In this document: positions 13,113 through 21,398 of the stretch, piece after piece
Layout of the letters: every line of letters begins with the position of its first letter
Numbering within the stretch: position 1 is the stretch's first letter
From: a candidate division WOR-3 bacterium
GTDB lineage: Bacteria; Hydrothermota; Tepidihabitantia; Tepidihabitantales; Tepidihabitantaceae
Assembly (NCBI GenBank): GCA_016867815.1
Contig: VGIR01000028.1
Location: forward strand, 1 to 34,189
Length of the DNA: 34,189 bases
Direction of reading: 5' to 3'
The notes under the pieces: model-generated
Database searches by the model: none
What the model saw: the letters and a program-made list of their open reading frames with translations, nothing else
Told to the model about the DNA's origin: nothing
Program-made: the position numbers and the translations under genes

Positions 13113-14456
13113 CTATTCAATCCACTCTACATCAGTCAGGCCGAGGTCTTCCTTTGTCACGGGGCCGAGTACGACCATCCAGTACTGACCCGGGTGGATG
13201 TATTCGCGGGCCGTCTTGTTGACATCATCGAGCGTGACGGCGCGCACTTTGTCCGGGAACTTCTCCAGCCAGTCCATGCCGTAGCCGTACAACTCCATGG
13301 TGCGCACCTGGCCGAGCTTGCCGCCAGTGGAAGCGTAGGTCAGCGGGAAGGAGCCGGTGAAATAGTTGTGGGCTTTCTCAAGCTCTTTCCTGGTTGCGCC
13401 CGAGTCGTACATCAGCTTGATGTCGCGAAGCATCAGCCCGATTGCTTCAGCGGGTCCGGCGGTCTGGACCGTGGCGTGAAACCCGCCCTGCAGCCGATTG
13501 CGATCAAACCAGCAGCGTACGTCATAGGCAAGTCCGCCCTTTTCGCGCACGCTGATTCCGAGCCGAGACGACATCGCCCCGCCGCCGAGGACGTAGGACA
13601 TGAGGCGCGTGGCGAGCATCTTTTTGTCATCGGCTTGGATGCCCGGGTGGCCGAACTCGACGTACGTCTGGTTCATGTCGGACCGGGTGATGACCTTGGC
13701 GCGGATGCGGTCGGGCATTGTGAGCGGAGCCACGGTGAGCGTGGGGACGGGCGCGGGCGTCCACGCGCCGAGTCGCCTCTCCATTTCCGCCACGAATTCC
13801 TTGCGGCTGATGTCTCCCGCCGCGACGACGAAACAGTTGTTGGGGCGGAAGTGGGTGTTGTGGAAGGCGACCAGGTCTTCGCGCTTGATCAGCGGCAGCG
13901 AAAGCGTGTCGCCGCCAGACAGCCGACCGTAGGGGTGGTCTCCGTAGAGCAGTTTCATGAACTCGTAGCTCACCTCGGAGCCGGGGTCGTCAAAGAGGCC
14001 CCGCGCGTCCGTGATCATCCGGCTGCGCGCAAGCTCCATTTCTTTGACGGCAAACGCCGGGTGTAGCACCGCGTCGGCCATCAGATCCAGCGCAGTCCCC
14101 ATGTCCTTGGTCAGGACCCGGACTTCGATTGCGCAGTTGTCGTCGCCGGCGTGGCCCGAGAACCGCGCCCCGAGGAACTCGACCTGCGACTTGATCGAGT
14201 CTCCGGACATAGTCGCCGTGCCCCTGGTGAGCAGGTCGGACATCATCGCCGCCGTTCCGGACTTCTCCTCCGGGTCGAAGGCCGCGCCGGAGCGGCAGAC
14301 CAGCGAAACCGAGGCGGTCGGCAGCCGGTGCTCCTCGTAGGTCAGGATGATGAGGCCGTTGGGGAGGGAATCGCGATACAAAGGGAGCCCGAAGGCAGAA
14401 GTCAGAAGGCAGAAGGCAGAAGTCAGAATGACGAGTGAGGATCGACGGAGATTCAC
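13113..14456 (-). CDS. M16-family peptidase-like protein lacking the zinc motif
   Basis: This 447-residue exported protein has the M16 fold: an N-terminal NGLIILTYEEHRLPTASVS strand, the C-terminal half motif GGGAMSSRLGISVREKGGLAY and LGPVT near the end. Where catalytic members have HxxEH it reads EEKSGTAAMMSDLL, so it cannot bind zinc the usual way and is probably the structural partner, like the alpha subunit of mitochondrial processing peptidase. The start is GTG 14456, overlapping the stop of the active partner by four bases (GTGA) with AGGAGG upstream. The signal peptide (NLRRSSLVILTSAFCLLTSAFG) is largely encoded by a heptad array (14390-14438). It forms an operon with the upstream M16 gene. 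Confidence 0.9.
   Translation of the reverse strand: MNLRRSSLVILTSAFCLLTSAFGLPLYRDSLPNGLIILTYEEHRLPTASVSLVCRSGAAFDPEEKSGTAAMMSDLLTRGTATMSGDSIKSQVEFLGARFSGHAGDDNCAIEVRVLTKDMGTALDLMADAVLHPAFAVKEMELARSRMITDARGLFDDPGSEVSYEFMKLLYGDHPYGRLSGGDTLSLPLIKREDLVAFHNTHFRPNNCFVVAAGDISRKEFVAEMERRLGAWTPAPVPTLTVAPLTMPDRIRAKVITRSDMNQTYVEFGHPGIQADDKKMLATRLMSYVLGGGAMSSRLGISVREKGGLAYDVRCWFDRNRLQGGFHATVQTAGPAEAIGLMLRDIKLMYDSGATRKELEKAHNYFTGSFPLTYASTGGKLGQVRTMELYGYGMDWLEKFPDKVRAVTLDDVNKTAREYIHPGQYWMVVLGPVTKEDLGLTDVEWIE
14390..14438. repeat. Heptanucleotide array encoding a signal peptide, 7 units
   Basis: Plus-strand units are CGAAGGC, AGAAGTC, AGAAGGC, AGAAGGC, AGAAGTC, AGAATGA and CGAGTGA. Read on the minus strand they give the hydrophobic run LTSAFCLLTSAF of the exported M16 protein. 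Confidence 0.8.
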
Positions 14457-15802
14457 TTGGCCTCCTTTGCGGAAATGAGGATGCCGGTGGTGCGGTTGTC
14501 GGGCTTCAGCCATGCGGCGCAGTAGTCGCGCACCTGTTCGGCGGTCACGCGGTTGATGCGTTCCGAGTATTCGATGACCTGGCGCCAGGTGCCGAACAGG
14601 ATATGGCTCGAGGCCAGCCAGTAGGAAATGCCGAACATGTTGTCGCGCCTGAAGGCCTGGCCGGCCAGCACCTGGTTGCGCACCTGTTGCAGTTCACGCT
14701 CGGTAGCCAGTTCGGTGCCGGCCCTGTCCATCTCGGCCTGCACGACCCGTTCAATTCGGGGTATCAGGCTTTCGGCCTTGGGCGTGACGCCCACCTGGAA
14801 CAGGCTCGGGTCGCGACTGACTCCGCTGCCACTCCAGACACTGGTCGCCAGCCCAAGTTCCTTGACCAGTTTCCTGTGGAGGCGCGAAGTCTCCCCGCCG
14901 CCGAGTATGCTGCCGGCGACCTCGCCGGCGTACCAGGCCGAGTCGCGGATGCCGGGCACCTGGTAGCCTGTGATGAGGCTGGGCACGCGCACGCGCTTGC
15001 GGATGGTTATGCGACGCTCACCGTTCTGTTTCGGCTCTGAGTTGTAGTGGTCGGGGCGCGATACCGGTTGGCCCGTCAACTTGCCGAAGTGCTTCTCGGC
15101 GTTGGCCTGGACTTCATCGGGTCGGACATCGCCGGCAACAACCAGGAGTGCGTTCGCCGGGTTGTAGTGTCGCGCGTACCACTCCCGGACCTTCTCGACC
15201 GTGAAGTTGCGGACATCATCGGACCAGCCGATGGTCGGGTTGCGCTCGGGGTTCACGAGCTGCGCGGTCGCGCCGAATTGCTCCCACAGCTCGCCCGCCG
15301 GGTGGTTGTCGCGCAGGCGCCGCTCCTCGGATACGACCTGGTGCTCGCTGGCGAACTCGGAGTCTGGGAATACGCAGGTGCCCATCCGCGCAGCCTCGAT
15401 CTTCATGGCCAGTTCGTAGCGGTCTTTGGCGAAGTCCTCGTAGTAGCAGGTGAGGTAGGTCGATGTGAAGCCGTTGTTGTTGCCGCCAGCCGAGTCGATG
15501 ATACGATCGAGCTGGCCCGGTTTGTAGAAGTCGGTGTGCTTGAAGGTCATGTGTTCGAGCATGTGGGAAAGCCCGGTGTGGCCCAGCGGTTCGTCGTACG
15601 AACCGACTTTGTACCAGACGCTGGTCGTCGCCACCGGGGCCGACGAGTCGACGTAGACGATGATATGGAGTCCGTTCTTCAGGTCGTACTCGAAGACCCG
15701 TGACTCGATGTCGGAGGCAGCAGCCAATTGGATGGCTGCCAGTGACGCCAGGAGCGTCAGGCCGAATACAGAATGCCGGATGCCGTGTTTCTCAGGGTCC
15801 AT
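14453..15802 (-). CDS. M16-family zinc peptidase, catalytic member
   Basis: The 449-residue exported protein carries the inverted zinc motif HMLEH (His80, Glu83, His84) and the third ligand in VVSEERR (Glu159/160), so it should be an active metallopeptidase like the beta subunit of processing peptidases or PqqL-type exported enzymes. A signal peptide covers residues 1-29 (VFGLTLLASLAAIQLAAAS). I choose ATG 15802, preceded by AAAGGTGG; longer frames upstream have no ribosome binding site and would bury the signal peptide. The C-terminal half has GGGETSRLHRKLVKELGLA. It is translationally coupled to the inactive partner, so a heterodimer in the periplasm is likely. Confidence 0.92.
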   Translation of the reverse strand: MDPEKHGIRHSVFGLTLLASLAAIQLAAASDIESRVFEYDLKNGLHIIVYVDSSAPVATTSVWYKVGSYDEPLGHTGLSHMLEHMTFKHTDFYKPGQLDRIIDSAGGNNNGFTSTYLTCYYEDFAKDRYELAMKIEAARMGTCVFPDSEFASEHQVVSEERRLRDNHPAGELWEQFGATAQLVNPERNPTIGWSDDVRNFTVEKVREWYARHYNPANALLVVAGDVRPDEVQANAEKHFGKLTGQPVSRPDHYNSEPKQNGERRITIRKRVRVPSLITGYQVPGIRDSAWYAGEVAGSILGGGETSRLHRKLVKELGLATSVWSGSGVSRDPSLFQVGVTPKAESLIPRIERVVQAEMDRAGTELATERELQQVRNQVLAGQAFRRDNMFGISYWLASSHILFGTWRQVIEYSERINRVTAEQVRDYCAAWLKPDNRTTGILISAKEAK

Positions 15803-15996
15803 TTGCCACCTTTGTCTCTTCTTAGGACGAACTACACCACTACACTGATGTCGGCGTCTGGGGTGCGGAGTTCGCGCCACGGTCGTTCTGCTGAAACTGG
15901 CCCATGCCCGGCCGGTTCTCGCGATCCCACTGACCGTGCTGTGACCGATCCGCAACGCGCGGAATTCCAACTTCGGAATCCAACGCCAAGGCATAT

Positions 15997-16025
15997 AGTA
16001 TGTAGCCTGAATACCATGGAATCAA
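15997..16025 (-). promoter_or_regulatory. Possible promoter of the M16 operon
   Basis: On the minus strand: TTGATT (16025-16020), a 17-base spacer and CATACT (16002-15997). Each box matches consensus at four of six positions, and the leader would be about 190 bases, so this is tentative. Confidence 0.33.
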
Positions 16026-16120
16026 GTTCGGTCTGGTATCAATTGCCGGTCTTGCCAGCCGGGTTTTTCCGGGTATGCTTCTACTGGGTCCCCGCTGGGC
16101 GCGGGGATTGTAGCAGTCGC

Positions 16121-16148
16121 TTGACAATGAGCGACGATTGACTACAGT
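16121..16148 (+). promoter_or_regulatory. Promoter of the exbB-exbD-exbD-tonB operon
   Basis: TTGACA at 16121-16126, a 16-base spacer and TACAGT at 16143-16148. Predicted +1 is near 16155, leaving about 38 bases of leader with GGAGG before the start codon. Confidence 0.65.
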
Positions 16149-16192
16149 GATTCGGGCTCGAGTTTCTGAAGCTAACCAAACGGAGGCTGTTG

Positions 16193-16813
16193 GTGATCCA
16201 GGAGTTTAAAGACGGCGGCGACATAATGTGGTTCCTGCTCATCTGCGCCGTGATGGGCATAGCGCTTTCCATTGAGCGGGCGTACACGCTGACCTTTCGC
16301 CTGCGTCTCAACGTGAAGAGATTCGGTCAGGAGCTGATGGATACTATCGGCAAGAACGGCGTGAAGGCCGGCATAGAAATGTGCAACAGCACAAAGAGCC
16401 CGGCTGCCCGCGTTCTGGCCGCGGCCCTTGAGAAAGTGGATATGGGCAAGGGCGTGGTCGAGGATGCCATCGTGCGTACGGGCGCCAGCGAGCTGGCGTT
16501 CCTCGACCGGGGCATGGCGTTGATCTCCGGGCTGACAACGGTGGCGCCGTTCTTCGGATTCCTTGGTACGGTAACCGGGATGATCGGTGCGTTCAAGGCG
16601 GTCGCCGCGGTCGGCGAGGTTGAAGCGACCGTCGTGGCGTCCGGCATCGCTGAGGCGCTGATTACCACCAAGTGGGGCCTAATCGTCGCGGCACCGCTGT
16701 CCATCTTCTACATCTTGTTTAGTACTCGAGTGAGCAGTTACCTGCGCGACATGGAGACCGCCTCCGGTGAGCTGATTGATTTCCTGATGGCCAGGGGACT
16801 GCTGAAGGAGTAG
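16193..16813 (+). CDS. exbB: ExbB/TolQ/MotA-family proton channel protein
   Basis: The 206-residue inner-membrane protein has three helices: one near the N-terminus (IMWFLLICAVMGIALS), and a long pair around ALISGLTTVAPFFGFLGTVTGMIGAF and TKWGLIVAAPLSIFYILF. The GLLGT-like motif FLGTVTGMI and the cytoplasmic helix between TM1 and TM2 are typical of ExbB. With ExbD it converts proton flow into motion of TonB. GGAGG at 16182-16186 fits the GTG at 16193 (six bases) better than the TTG at 16190. The next gene starts three bases after its stop. Confidence 0.92.
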   Translation: MIQEFKDGGDIMWFLLICAVMGIALSIERAYTLTFRLRLNVKRFGQELMDTIGKNGVKAGIEMCNSTKSPAARVLAAALEKVDMGKGVVEDAIVRTGASELAFLDRGMALISGLTTVAPFFGFLGTVTGMIGAFKAVAAVGEVEATVVASGIAEALITTKWGLIVAAPLSIFYILFSTRVSSYLRDMETASGELIDFLMARGLLKE

Positions 16814-16815
16814 CC

Positions 16816-17283
16816 GTGGCCATAAGCCTGAGGAAAAAGGGAGGCGGAGGCGCTCCGAGCATCCCGACTGCCTCGACCGGCGACGTCGCCTTCCTCATCA
16901 TGATTTTCTTCATGTCCACCAGCATGTTCGCCAAGGAGAAGGGCCTCAAGATCGTCCTGCCGGAACCAACCCCTCCGGGGCAGGAGTCGCAGGTGAAGCT
17001 ACCCCCCCAGAACCTTCTCAATGTGGGCGTGAACTCGCAAGGACAGGTTCAAGTCAGCCTGGCAAGCGAGCCACAGAAGGCGGAGTACATTGATGTCCCG
17101 CAGCTTCGCGAGTTGGTGGTCGACAGGCTGGCAGCGAACAAGGACCTGGTGATCTCGCTCCGCGTCAGCCGGGGCGCGCCGTACCGCGTGATGATCGACG
17201 TCTTCGATCAACTGAAGCTGGCCAAGGCAAGTCGCATAAGCCTGCTCCACGTGGCGGATATGGGAGAGGAAGGTGGTCCATGA
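16816..17283 (+). CDS. exbD: ExbD/TolR-family protein 1
   Basis: This 155-residue biopolymer transport protein has a short cytoplasmic N-terminus, one membrane helix (VAFLIMIFFMSTSMF) preceded by the conserved Asp of STGDVAFL, and a periplasmic domain ending with the RVMIDVFDQLKLA helix. In ExbD the membrane Asp carries protons. The GTG start has AAGGAG five bases upstream. Its last codon overlaps the next exbD start (ATGA), so the two ExbD proteins are made together and may form a heterodimer. Confidence 0.92.
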   Translation: MAISLRKKGGGGAPSIPTASTGDVAFLIMIFFMSTSMFAKEKGLKIVLPEPTPPGQESQVKLPPQNLLNVGVNSQGQVQVSLASEPQKAEYIDVPQLRELVVDRLAANKDLVISLRVSRGAPYRVMIDVFDQLKLAKASRISLLHVADMGEEGGP

Positions 17284-17705
17284 AGCGGATAGCCCAGAGA
17301 AGAGGGCCGCAGCCGGACATACCGACCGCGTCTCAAGGTGATATCGCCTTTCTCCTTATCATCTTCTTCATGGTGGGCACGACTTTCCGCGCCTCGCAGG
17401 GCCTGAAGGTGATACTGCCCAACGCCATGTCCACAGAGCGGATACTGAAGAAACGGAACACGCACAGCCTCTGGTTGGACAAGACCGGCAAGGTCTCGGT
17501 GAATGACAATCTGGTCACGATCCCGGCGGTCACTCCGGTCATGAGCGAGCGGGTGGTTGAGAACCCGGACCTGGTCGTTGTGCTGCAGGCTGACAAGGAT
17601 GTTCCCTACGGCCACGTCACCGACGTGCTGGAGGCACTCAAGGCCGCCCGGGCACTGAAGGTCACTTTCGCCACCAACTACGAGATGGGGGGCGGAGGAG
17701 GATAA
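17280..17705 (+). CDS. exbD: ExbD/TolR-family protein 2
   Basis: This 141-residue second ExbD has the same plan: TASQGDIAFLLIIFFMVGTTF with the Asp before the membrane helix, then a periplasmic domain with VPYGHVTDVLEALKAA. It starts at ATG 17280, overlapping the first exbD stop by four bases. Paired exbD genes behind exbB recur in FCB-like genomes. It is distinct from the first copy in sequence, so the two are not a recent duplication. Confidence 0.92.
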   Translation: MKRIAQRRGPQPDIPTASQGDIAFLLIIFFMVGTTFRASQGLKVILPNAMSTERILKKRNTHSLWLDKTGKVSVNDNLVTIPAVTPVMSERVVENPDLVVVLQADKDVPYGHVTDVLEALKAARALKVTFATNYEMGGGGG

Positions 17706-17707
17706 TC

Positions 17708-18346
17708 ATGGCAATGAGTACCAGCAGCAGCATCGCCGCGCTGGAGTGGGAAGACAGGTATTACGGACTGGCGATCCGTGTAGCCACGGTCGCCGCGTTT
17801 GCCTTCACCATTCTGGCTTTTCTTGTTCTTCCCAAGGAGTTCATCGTTGAAGCCTACAAGCTGAGGAAGTCGATTGAGAGCATAACCGAGACACTGCCGC
17901 CGACTCTTCAGGAACTGGAAAAGCCGGCTGAGCCCGTGAAGCCGGCAGTCGTGCCGGTTGCGGCGGCGAATGAGGCAGAAGTCACCGCGACAACCATCGA
18001 CGCAACGGACGTCGTCGAAGTCGTGAAACGGACCGACGAGACTGATATCCCGGTCGTGCCATTCTGGAAGGTAGAAGTGAAGCCCCAACCCATCAACATC
18101 CCGGTGCCGACCTACCCGGATATGGCCCGAACCGCCGGTATTGAGGGCCAGGCGGTGGTTGAGGCGCTGGTCGACACGGATGGTGCGGTCGCCGACGCGC
18201 GCATTCTGAAGCCTTCCGGCAACGCGTCACTGGACCAGGCCGCGGTGGACGCGGCGATGAGGTCGAAATTCTCCCCGGCGAAGCAGCGGGACAAGGCGGT
18301 GCGGGTATGGGTTTCCATTCCGTTCCGCTTCACGCTGTCAAACTAG
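17708..18346 (+). CDS. tonB: TonB-like energy transducer
   Basis: The 212-residue protein has an N-terminal cytoplasmic tail, one membrane helix (about 23-42, VATVAAFAFTILAFLVLP), a short proline-containing linker (LEKPAEPVKPAVVPV) and a C-terminal TonB domain (about 135-210: YPDMARTAGIEGQAVVEALVDTDG, then ILKPSGNASLDQAAVDA, SKFSPAKQ and VWVSIPFRF). The linker is shorter than in E. coli TonB. GGAGGA stands six bases before the ATG, and the gene follows exbD2 by two bases. It should couple the ExbB/ExbD motor to the receptor encoded at 21399. Confidence 0.9.
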   Translation: MAMSTSSSIAALEWEDRYYGLAIRVATVAAFAFTILAFLVLPKEFIVEAYKLRKSIESITETLPPTLQELEKPAEPVKPAVVPVAAANEAEVTATTIDATDVVEVVKRTDETDIPVVPFWKVEVKPQPINIPVPTYPDMARTAGIEGQAVVEALVDTDGAVADARILKPSGNASLDQAAVDAAMRSKFSPAKQRDKAVRVWVSIPFRFTLSN

Positions 18347-18437
18347 GGTGAGACTGACGAGGCGAGAAGCGAAAGTAGCAGCCGTCAGGCCATGGGCCGA
18401 TGGTCATGCTGACAAACCACAACCTAGGAGGAGTCTG

Positions 18438-20204
18438 ATGAGAAACGTACTATGCTTGGCCTTGCTGGTGCCGATTCTGGCGCTGGCGGCGGGCACGACA
18501 CAGCCGGTCACGGCGCTCGCGCCGGAGAACGGAACTGCGCAGGCGACCGTAGCGCCTGTGCCGGCAGGCCAGGGGCAGCCGGACGTGGCGATGAAGGCCC
18601 TGGTGGGCACGCTCGACACAATCGGCGGCACGACTTATGACTGGTGGACCAACGGTCCGAGGTTGACCGCGATCGTGAATTCGCCGACGTTCGGAGTGCA
18701 TGCGCTCTGGATGTACTCGACCGCGACCACCGGCACGGATTTCCCGGATCGCAACATGCGGTACAACTTCTACGATATCACGTCGGACGCCTGGAACTGG
18801 GTTGATACGGACTACATGCAGTCGGGCGTGAACGTGTTCGACAAGCGGGCAGGATACGGCAACATGCAGGCCGACCCGGCTACCGGGAACGCGATTGTCG
18901 GTTCCCACACCTCGGGAACTGGCGGCATAACTCCGAGAGTCGCCAGGGATGCAGCCCCGGGCGCCGGCATCTTCGAGTACGCTGACGGCGAGCCGGTCCT
19001 GGGCGTCTGTCAGTGGCCGCCGGTTGCCGTAGGTCAGGATGGCAAGATCAACATCTTCCCCATTACCGATGCCTACGCACTGAGCTACAGTCACATCGCG
19101 TCCGGCGCGTGGCCGACGTTCACGACTCCGGTGACGGGGATTGCCCCGACCCCTGGTTTCCCCACCCACAACATCGCCGCCTCGAAGGCGTCGAACAAGG
19201 TTTCTCTCGTGTGGGAGATTTCCACCAATGTGCCGGAGGATGCGTACCAGTCGCACAGCACCGATGGCGGTATCACCTGGGACACGCCGTCGAACCTGGT
19301 TCCGCCGGTTGCCTTCGGCAACGGTTCTGACACGCTGACCAGTTTCCACATCACATCGCTGTTCCCGTGGTACGATGCGCAGGACAAGTTCCACGTCGTG
19401 GCCAACCTGATACCGATGGTGAACGATACCGGCTACATCATCCCATCGCAGATCTGGCACTACTGCCCGGACAATGCCGAGCCGTGGAGCCGCATCCATA
19501 TCGCGACGGCCGACAGCCTCGGTGCTCCGGTCGGCTACAACGCGACGTACGCCTGCCGGCCGAGCATGGGCCAGGATGACGACGGCAACCTGTTTGTGGC
19601 CTGGGAGCAGTTCGACGGCCTGAACGTAGAACAGACGACGTCACGCCTGCGTGCCGATATCTTCGCCGCGCTTTCGGACGACAACGGTGTCACCTGGGGC
19701 GAAGCGCTCAAGTTGACCGATGCCGGCACTCATTCGATGCGGTTCCCGGCGGTTATCGATCTGGCAATTGATGGTGGTTCAGATCCGGATACCGTCTGTA
19801 TCCTGTATGAAGACGATGCCATTGCGGGCTTCTTCGTGCAGAGCGAGGGTCCGGCTACCCCCAACCCGGTTGTGGTCCAGAAGGTGGCAATCACCGATTT
19901 TCCGCCACCGGGTGTTGAAGAGCAGTCGCCCGTCAGCCCTGTCGTCCGGCTGGAGGTTGCCGCCACGCCGAACCCGTTCGGAGGGCGCACGTCCATATCC
20001 TACGTGTTGCCGCAGGCAGGCAAGGTCTCGCTCGTGGTCTATGACGCTGCTGGACGTCCGGTCCAGACTCTTGCCTCGGGACGTCGTGCTACCGGCCGTT
20101 ACACCGCAACGTGGGACGCGAAAAACGCCGCTGCCGGCGTCTACTTCTACACGCTCACGAGCGGCAAGGCCTCGATAACCAGAAAACTGATTCTGGCAGA
20201 CTAG
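18438..20204 (+). CDS. Exported Asp-box protein with T9SS-type sorting domain, 588 aa
   Basis: Signal peptide MRNVLCLALLVPILALAAG is followed by a probable six-bladed sialidase-like propeller marked by Asp boxes STDGGITWDTP (about 275-285) and SDDNGVTWGEAL (about 412-423). The last 85 residues are a classical FlgD-like/T9SS type A sorting domain: TPNPFGGRTSISYVLP, VVYDAAGRPVQTL, then TWDAKNAAAGVYFY and RKLILAD. Secretion to the surface is likely. The catalytic residues of sialidases are not evident, so it may only bind glycans or protein. ATG 18438 has AGGAGGAG upstream; a longer frame from 18348 lacks a site and would displace the signal peptide. It follows tonB by 91 bases and ends at a strong terminator. 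Confidence 0.88.
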   Translation: MRNVLCLALLVPILALAAGTTQPVTALAPENGTAQATVAPVPAGQGQPDVAMKALVGTLDTIGGTTYDWWTNGPRLTAIVNSPTFGVHALWMYSTATTGTDFPDRNMRYNFYDITSDAWNWVDTDYMQSGVNVFDKRAGYGNMQADPATGNAIVGSHTSGTGGITPRVARDAAPGAGIFEYADGEPVLGVCQWPPVAVGQDGKINIFPITDAYALSYSHIASGAWPTFTTPVTGIAPTPGFPTHNIAASKASNKVSLVWEISTNVPEDAYQSHSTDGGITWDTPSNLVPPVAFGNGSDTLTSFHITSLFPWYDAQDKFHVVANLIPMVNDTGYIIPSQIWHYCPDNAEPWSRIHIATADSLGAPVGYNATYACRPSMGQDDDGNLFVAWEQFDGLNVEQTTSRLRADIFAALSDDNGVTWGEALKLTDAGTHSMRFPAVIDLAIDGGSDPDTVCILYEDDAIAGFFVQSEGPATPNPVVVQKVAITDFPPPGVEEQSPVSPVVRLEVAATPNPFGGRTSISYVLPQAGKVSLVVYDAAGRPVQTLASGRRATGRYTATWDAKNAAAGVYFYTLTSGKASITRKLILAD

Positions 20205-20211
20205 TAGCTAC

Positions 20212-20246
20212 GGCGGGGCGGGCAGCAATGCCCGCCCCGCCTCTTT
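20212..20246 (+). terminator. Intrinsic terminator
   Basis: A perfect 12-bp stem (GGCGGGGCGGGC / GCCCGCCCCGCC) with loop AGCAAT is followed by TCTTT. It closes the exbB-to-Asp-box transcript. Confidence 0.88.
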
Positions 20247-20319
20247 GGGGTCGGTGCGGCGGGGGTGAGGCGCGGTGCCGAGGCCTGCCTTCCGCACGGT
20301 TCACAAACAGGGAGGCAAT

Positions 20320-21390
20320 GTGCGGGCAGATCATGGTGCTCGAGTCAGAAATCGTCGGCTATCCCGAGTCAGACAATCCAGACGGCTGGGTCTGCTTGCT
20401 GCAGCGGCGCTGCTGGCCTGCGTTGGTTGCGGGTCTGAGCCGCCGGCTGACTGGCAGTGGTGGCGGACCGCGGACACAGCCGGCGTTAGGACGGAGCTGG
20501 CCGGCTGGCGCGGGGTGCTCGATGGGAAGCGGGCGCTGTCCAACCCGGTCACGCTGGATCTGTCGGTCGGTCTTTCCGCGGCTGACAGCACCTCGACCAC
20601 GGGTCTGACACTCTACAAGTTTGCTCACCTGCTGTCGGTGCGGCCGGAGCCGGCCGAGAGCGTGCACGCCGACGTGTACCAATTCGGCGTGGCGGTCGAC
20701 ACGATTGCGATGATCGATACGTTCTGCCAGGTTGACTATTGGGACAGCCTACAGGGAGCCGGGCTCCGCTTCAGCTATGACAGCCTTTGGCAGGTCACCT
20801 TCCGGCCCGACACCCAACCCGACAGCACCGTTGTCTGGCGGGTCCTGTCATCCGAGTTGGTGGGATTCACGACACCGCGGGAGACCTTGAAGGCCTTCGA
20901 CTGGACCGCGCGCCGGGTCCTGTTTCTGCCCAAGGACAGCGGCGCCGCGACGTACCACTTGCGTCGCATGACCGGATTTGCCGCATTCTGCCCCAGCCCT
21001 CAGGACGCCCCGAGTGTGACCACGGTCGTGCTGGCGCGTCCGGGTCGGGTCGACACGTTCTTCTATGCACCGCGTACCGACGGCCGCGGGCTCTACAACC
21101 TGCGGTCAGTCGACTCGCTCTACGAGGTCCAGTCGGGCGAACTGGTTGACGTGACGGTCAACACCGGCACGCCGGTCGACACGACGGCTGACCGGAACCG
21201 GTTCTTCCTCTCGGTCGGCACGACGCGGACCGACATCACATCTGGGGCTCTGCGTGGCGCCGGGAGCTTCAGCTTTGCTGATACCGGCTACCACAGTGTA
21301 TACATCGAGGTTGTGCCGCGGTCATCCTATGCCTACAAGGACGCCGCCCACGTCAGTACCACCTGGGCCATACCAGTGCGGGTGAGGTAG
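20320..21390 (+). CDS. Lipoprotein of unknown function, 356 aa
   Basis: A basic N-terminus and hydrophobic run (RRLGLLAAAALLACVGC) end in a lipobox with Cys37, so the protein is lipidated and periplasm-facing. The rest is beta-rich and Thr/Asp-rich with no family I recognise; residues about 255-356 (RNRFFLSVGTTRTDITSG ... YHSVYIEVVP) look like an Ig-type domain. GTG 20320 is the start because GGGAGG lies four bases upstream; the frame remains open further left to 20275 without a site. It is followed after eight bases by the TonB-dependent receptor gene, so it may be its lipoprotein partner, as SusD-like proteins are, though no SusD resemblance is seen. Confidence 0.8.
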   Translation: MRADHGARVRNRRLSRVRQSRRLGLLAAAALLACVGCGSEPPADWQWWRTADTAGVRTELAGWRGVLDGKRALSNPVTLDLSVGLSAADSTSTTGLTLYKFAHLLSVRPEPAESVHADVYQFGVAVDTIAMIDTFCQVDYWDSLQGAGLRFSYDSLWQVTFRPDTQPDSTVVWRVLSSELVGFTTPRETLKAFDWTARRVLFLPKDSGAATYHLRRMTGFAAFCPSPQDAPSVTTVVLARPGRVDTFFYAPRTDGRGLYNLRSVDSLYEVQSGELVDVTVNTGTPVDTTADRNRFFLSVGTTRTDITSGALRGAGSFSFADTGYHSVYIEVVPRSSYAYKDAAHVSTTWAIPVRVR

Positions 21391-21398
21391 GAGGCGAG

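Larger units (their letters stand above)
15803..16192. other. Divergent intergenic region between M16 and exbB operons
   Basis: No gene is seen in these 390 bases. It holds candidate promoters in both directions and a short stem TCCCCGC / GCGGGGA at 16089-16107. Confidence 0.5.

Noticed and set aside
13110-14066. Open frame of 318 aa opposite the inactive M16 gene
   Set aside because: Shadow of a well-recognised gene; its composition is His/Arg/Val-rich as expected for antisense frames here.
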